Source: Actinomycetes bacterium
Lineage (GTDB): Bacteria; Actinomycetota; Acidimicrobiia; Acidimicrobiales; Palsa-688
Assembly (NCBI GenBank): GCA_021827225.1
Contig: JAKAXG010000216.1
Span: 1-7,195 of the forward strand
DNA length: 7,195 bases
Direction of reading: 5' to 3'
The notes beneath the pieces were generated by a model. That model was not told the origin of the DNA and ran no database searches. It saw only the letters and a list, made by a program, of their open reading frames with translations. Below are positions 5,453-7,195 of this stretch, piece after piece (positions within the stretch are counted from its first letter, which is position 1; the number at the start of each line of letters is the position of its first letter). The translations under genes were made by a program, and so were the position numbers.

Positions 5453-6256
5453 ATGAGGCAAACGGGTCGTCATCGCCGGTCCTGGCTCACCGCCGGAGGA
5501 GCGCTTCGGGTGCCGCAGGTGGGGGTGATGTTCTGGATCATCAAGGGGTTGTCGACCGCGATGGGCGAGGCGACCTCCGACTACCTGGTGCACTCCATGC
5601 TCCCCCAGCTGGCGGTTCTACTCGGTTTCGTGGCGTTCGTCGCCGCTCTGGTGGTGCAACTCAGGCAGGGCCGCTACGTGGCCTGGTCGTACTGGCTGGC
5701 GGTGGCCATGGTGGGCGTGTTCGGGACGATGGCGGCGGACGTGCTCCACGTGGCCCTGCACGTGCCCTACACGGCGTCCGCCGCTCTCTACGCCGTCGTC
5801 CTGGCCGCGGTGTTCTTCGCCTGGTGGGCGACGGAGGGGACGCTGTCGATCCACAGCATCGACACCCCCCGTCGCGAGATGTTCTACTGGGCGGCGGTCG
5901 CGGCCACCTTCGCCATGGGCACGGCGCTGGGTGACTTCACCGCCTACGACCTGCATCTGGGCTACTTCCCGTCGGCCGTCCTGTTCGCGGCGGTCATCGC
6001 CGTTCCGGCGGCCGGCTTCGCCTGGCTCCGCCGGTACGCGGTGCTGTTCTTCTGGTGGGCGTACGTCGTGACCCGGCCGCTGGGCGCCTCGCTGGCCGAC
6101 GGGATGGGTAAGCCGAGGGACGTGAGCGGCCTCGGTCTGGGCGACGGTCCCGTGGCGCTGGTTCTGGCCGCTCTCATCGTGATGCTGGTCGGCTACCTGA
6201 CGGTGACGGGGTCGGACGTGCAAGCGGCGCCGGCCCTGGAGACCGAACGCGCCTGA
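5453..6256 (+). CDS. Eight-helix membrane protein, COG4705 type, with fourfold repeat
   Basis: The 267-residue inner-membrane protein resembles the uncharacterised COG4705 family, recalled from its VPQV-x-x-x-FWIIK-x-L-x-T-x-MGE start and the TRPLGASLAD segment. It has about eight membrane helices arranged as four two-helix units (about 20-72, 74-129, 138-193 and 195-251). Each unit begins with the same spaced motif, [FY]W-x9-G-x4-D: W28/G38/D43, W81/G91/D96, W146/G156/D161 and W201/G211/D216. Four aspartates placed alike in the membrane suggest a shared ion- or substrate-binding site, as in a transporter (inference; no activity known to me). The ATG at 5453 is chosen for the leaderless -10 box 7 bases upstream; the first 18 residues are basic and poorly patterned. 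It diverges from the DUF4389 cluster, so shared control is possible, and it converges on DedA with 6 bases between stops. Confidence 0.8.
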   Translation: MRQTGRHRRSWLTAGGALRVPQVGVMFWIIKGLSTAMGEATSDYLVHSMLPQLAVLLGFVAFVAALVVQLRQGRYVAWSYWLAVAMVGVFGTMAADVLHVALHVPYTASAALYAVVLAAVFFAWWATEGTLSIHSIDTPRREMFYWAAVAATFAMGTALGDFTAYDLHLGYFPSAVLFAAVIAVPAAGFAWLRRYAVLFFWWAYVVTRPLGASLADGMGKPRDVSGLGLGDGPVALVLAALIVMLVGYLTVTGSDVQAAPALETERA

Positions 6257-6262
6257 GGGGGT

Positions 6263-6892
6263 TCAACGAAGCGATGAGCAGTCATTGCTCCGGTCGCGTA
6301 TGCGGCGGGTGATCCACCAGGCGATGATGACCACCGCGATCACGGCGATGGCGACGCTCACGTAGGTGAACGCCGACGCCACGCTGTTCCAGTTGGCGGC
6401 CACTGCGTAGCCGACCGCGGCCAGGGCGAACGTCCAGGGCAGGCTCCCGATGAGGGTGTACAGGCTGAAGCGGCCGACGGGCATCTCGGCCACCCCCGCC
6501 GGCAGGCTGACGAAGGTCCGCACCACCGGCAACACCCGGCCGACCAGTACCGCCAGATCCCCCCGGCGGGCGAAGAACGCCTCGGTGCGGTCCAGGTGCT
6601 CCGGGCGGACCAGCAGGTACCGGCCGTAGCGCTCCAGGAGCGGCCGGCCACCTGCCCGGCCGACCCCGTAGGCGATCAGCGCCCCGACCAGGTTGCCCAG
6701 GGCGCCGGCCACTCCTATCCCCAGCAGGCCGACGTGAGCGTGCCCGCTCGCCAGCAGGCCGCCGGCCAGAGCCCCGCCGAAGAGCATGATCACCTCGCTG
6801 GGGATCGGGACGCACGCCGACTCCAGGACCATGAGCACGAACACCGCCACGTAGCCGTGATGGCTGATCTGGGTGGTCAGAAAGTGGGTCAA
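6263..6892 (-). CDS. DedA/VTT-family membrane protein
   Basis: The 209-residue inner-membrane protein belongs to the DedA (VTT/SNARE-associated) family, whose members act in phospholipid flipping and proton-dependent membrane homeostasis. Visible marks are ES-x-x-VPIPSEVIMLFGG (24-40, with E24 and E33) and GNLVGALIAYGVGRAGGRPLLERYG (66-90). Next come FFARRG (106-111) and the hallmark GRVLPVVRTFVSLPAG (118-133) with the two conserved arginines R119 and R125. GSLPWT and GYAVAANW follow (149-168), then a last helix at about 175-194 and a basic tail. The length is normal. The start is a TTG at 6892: no ATG, GTG or TTG occurs in frame for 45 bases upstream, and the next ATG (residue 21) would remove part of the first helix. 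GAGAGG lies only 3 bases before it, short for a Shine-Dalgarno. A TACCGT 9 bases upstream is a weak -10 candidate. Confidence 0.93.
   Translation of the reverse strand: MTHFLTTQISHHGYVAVFVLMVLESACVPIPSEVIMLFGGALAGGLLASGHAHVGLLGIGVAGALGNLVGALIAYGVGRAGGRPLLERYGRYLLVRPEHLDRTEAFFARRGDLAVLVGRVLPVVRTFVSLPAGVAEMPVGRFSLYTLIGSLPWTFALAAVGYAVAANWNSVASAFTYVSVAIAVIAVVIIAWWITRRIRDRSNDCSSLR
6271..6297 (+). terminator. Hairpin just beyond the COG4705-type gene, inside the DedA 3' end
   Basis: GAGCA (6276-6280) and TGCTC (6286-6290) pair around a 5-base loop, and GCGA (6271-6274) pairs with TCGC (6294-6297) across an uneven internal loop. It begins 15 bases after the stop at 6256 and has no T-tract. It could end or protect the plus-strand transcript, but it is also DedA coding sequence. 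Confidence 0.3.
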
Positions 6893-7069
6893 ACGCCTCT
6901 CACGGTACCGGCCGCCGAGTCGTGAGCGACCGGCTGGCGTCCGTCACCGCTGAGCCGCAGCCCGGCGTTGACCGCGGATATATGACGTTCGGCCCGCCAC
7001 CCCGTGCCCGTACCGGGGATTGGATGGAGGTGAGGCTGGTGACCGCTGGACCGGGAAGCGAGGTGTGCG
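6893..7069. other. Divergent intergenic region with one hairpin, no gene seen
   Basis: This 177-base gap separates the divergent DedA and CBS genes. It holds a palindrome CGGTACCG (6903-6910) and a bulged hairpin. In the hairpin GCCG (6914-6917) pairs with CGGC (6931-6934) and GTCG (6919-6922) with CGAC (6927-6930), around a TGAG loop. A short AT-rich run, GATATAT (6977-6983), stands out and is the best place for a promoter, but no -35 box fits it on either strand. An ATG at 6982 opens a frame with no stop to the window end; it is out of frame with the CBS gene and lacks protein character. Confidence 0.4.
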
Positions 7070-7195
7070 ATGAGAGTGGGCCATCTACCGGTGGACGACC
7101 TCGGCGAAACCCACCTGTGCGAGTTGCACTGTCCTGTGAAGCACGTGATGCACGCACCGACGGTGTACTCCGACGCGGACGCGACGGTCCAGATC
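7070..7195 (+). CDS. CBS-domain protein, N-terminal 42 residues (3' cut by window)
   Basis: The ATG at 7070 has GAGG (7060-7063) 6 bases ahead, and the frame is closed by a TGA at 7040-7042 with no other start between. Residues 22-42, starting PVKHVM and followed by APTVYSDADATVQI, match the opening of a CBS domain, the adenosyl-ligand-binding regulatory module usually found in pairs. Just before it lies H15-x-C17-x2-H20-C21, an unusual run of possible metal ligands. The rest is outside the window, so it cannot be said whether this is a small two-CBS protein or the N-terminus of a larger enzyme or channel. Confidence 0.7.
   Translation, partial: MRVGHLPVDDLGETHLCELHCPVKHVMHAPTVYSDADATVQI

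Noticed and set aside
6596..6925. Plus-strand open frame antisense to DedA
   Set aside because: DedA on the minus strand carries the GR-x-x-PVVRT and PAG hallmark. The antisense frame has no family pattern.
6982..7195. Open frame from ATG 6982 to the window end
   Set aside because: It is out of frame with the CBS start, its translation is Arg/Pro/Gly-rich, and it has no Shine-Dalgarno or domain signal.
1..7195. Search for CRISPR arrays, transposases, att sites, tRNA genes or a defence or toxin system
   Set aside because: No spaced direct repeats, terminal inverted repeats, cloverleaf-like folds or recognisable defence proteins were found. All gaps are under 200 bases.

Overview
The window is strongly GC-rich with GC-biased third codon positions. 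It uses GTG and TTG starts, and three of its genes appear to have leaderless promoters. Together these point to a high-GC actinobacterium, possibly Acidimicrobiia-like and environmental; that placement is inference from style and family content, since there is no rRNA or marker gene here. I see no tRNA, rRNA, CRISPR array, transposase, phage gene or long DNA repeat. Gene density is high and no gap exceeds 200 bases.

Layout, left to right. (1) The C-terminal half of a DHA2/EmrB-type MFS exporter (+, cut by the window edge) is followed 33 bases later by a BmrR/TipAL-type MerR regulator with a GyrI-like ligand domain (+). The regulator has a textbook MerR promoter: a 19-base spacer with a dyad inside it. 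(2) A convergent junction with a hairpin leads to a secreted endonuclease/exonuclease/phosphatase (EEP) family protein (-). (3) A 192-base divergent gap holds a hairpin around the EEP ribosome binding site, a weak ECF-like promoter motif and a possible 14-codon upstream ORF. It leads into a two-domain protein resembling the pyridoxamine 5'-phosphate oxidase (PNPOx) split barrel (+). (4) Tandem hairpins separate that gene from a three-gene minus-strand cluster, read right to left: a duplicated DUF4389 membrane protein, a HemG-like flavodoxin and a stand-alone GAF sensor domain. (5) Divergent from this cluster is an eight-helix membrane protein of the COG4705 type (+), which converges on a DedA/VTT-family membrane protein (-) with 6 bases between stops. 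(6) At the right edge a CBS-domain protein starts (+, cut).

Working together: the exporter/MerR pair looks like a drug-responsive efflux locus. The DUF4389-flavodoxin-GAF cluster has short gaps and plausibly forms a membrane-linked redox or sensing unit, but no function is proven. The other genes look like independent housekeeping or stress-type functions.

The most striking signal is in the COG4705-type protein. An exact [FY]W-x9-G-x4-D motif occurs four times, once per two-helix unit, which implies a fourfold internal repeat and a possible four-aspartate ligand site. I do not see a defence system or mobile island here.
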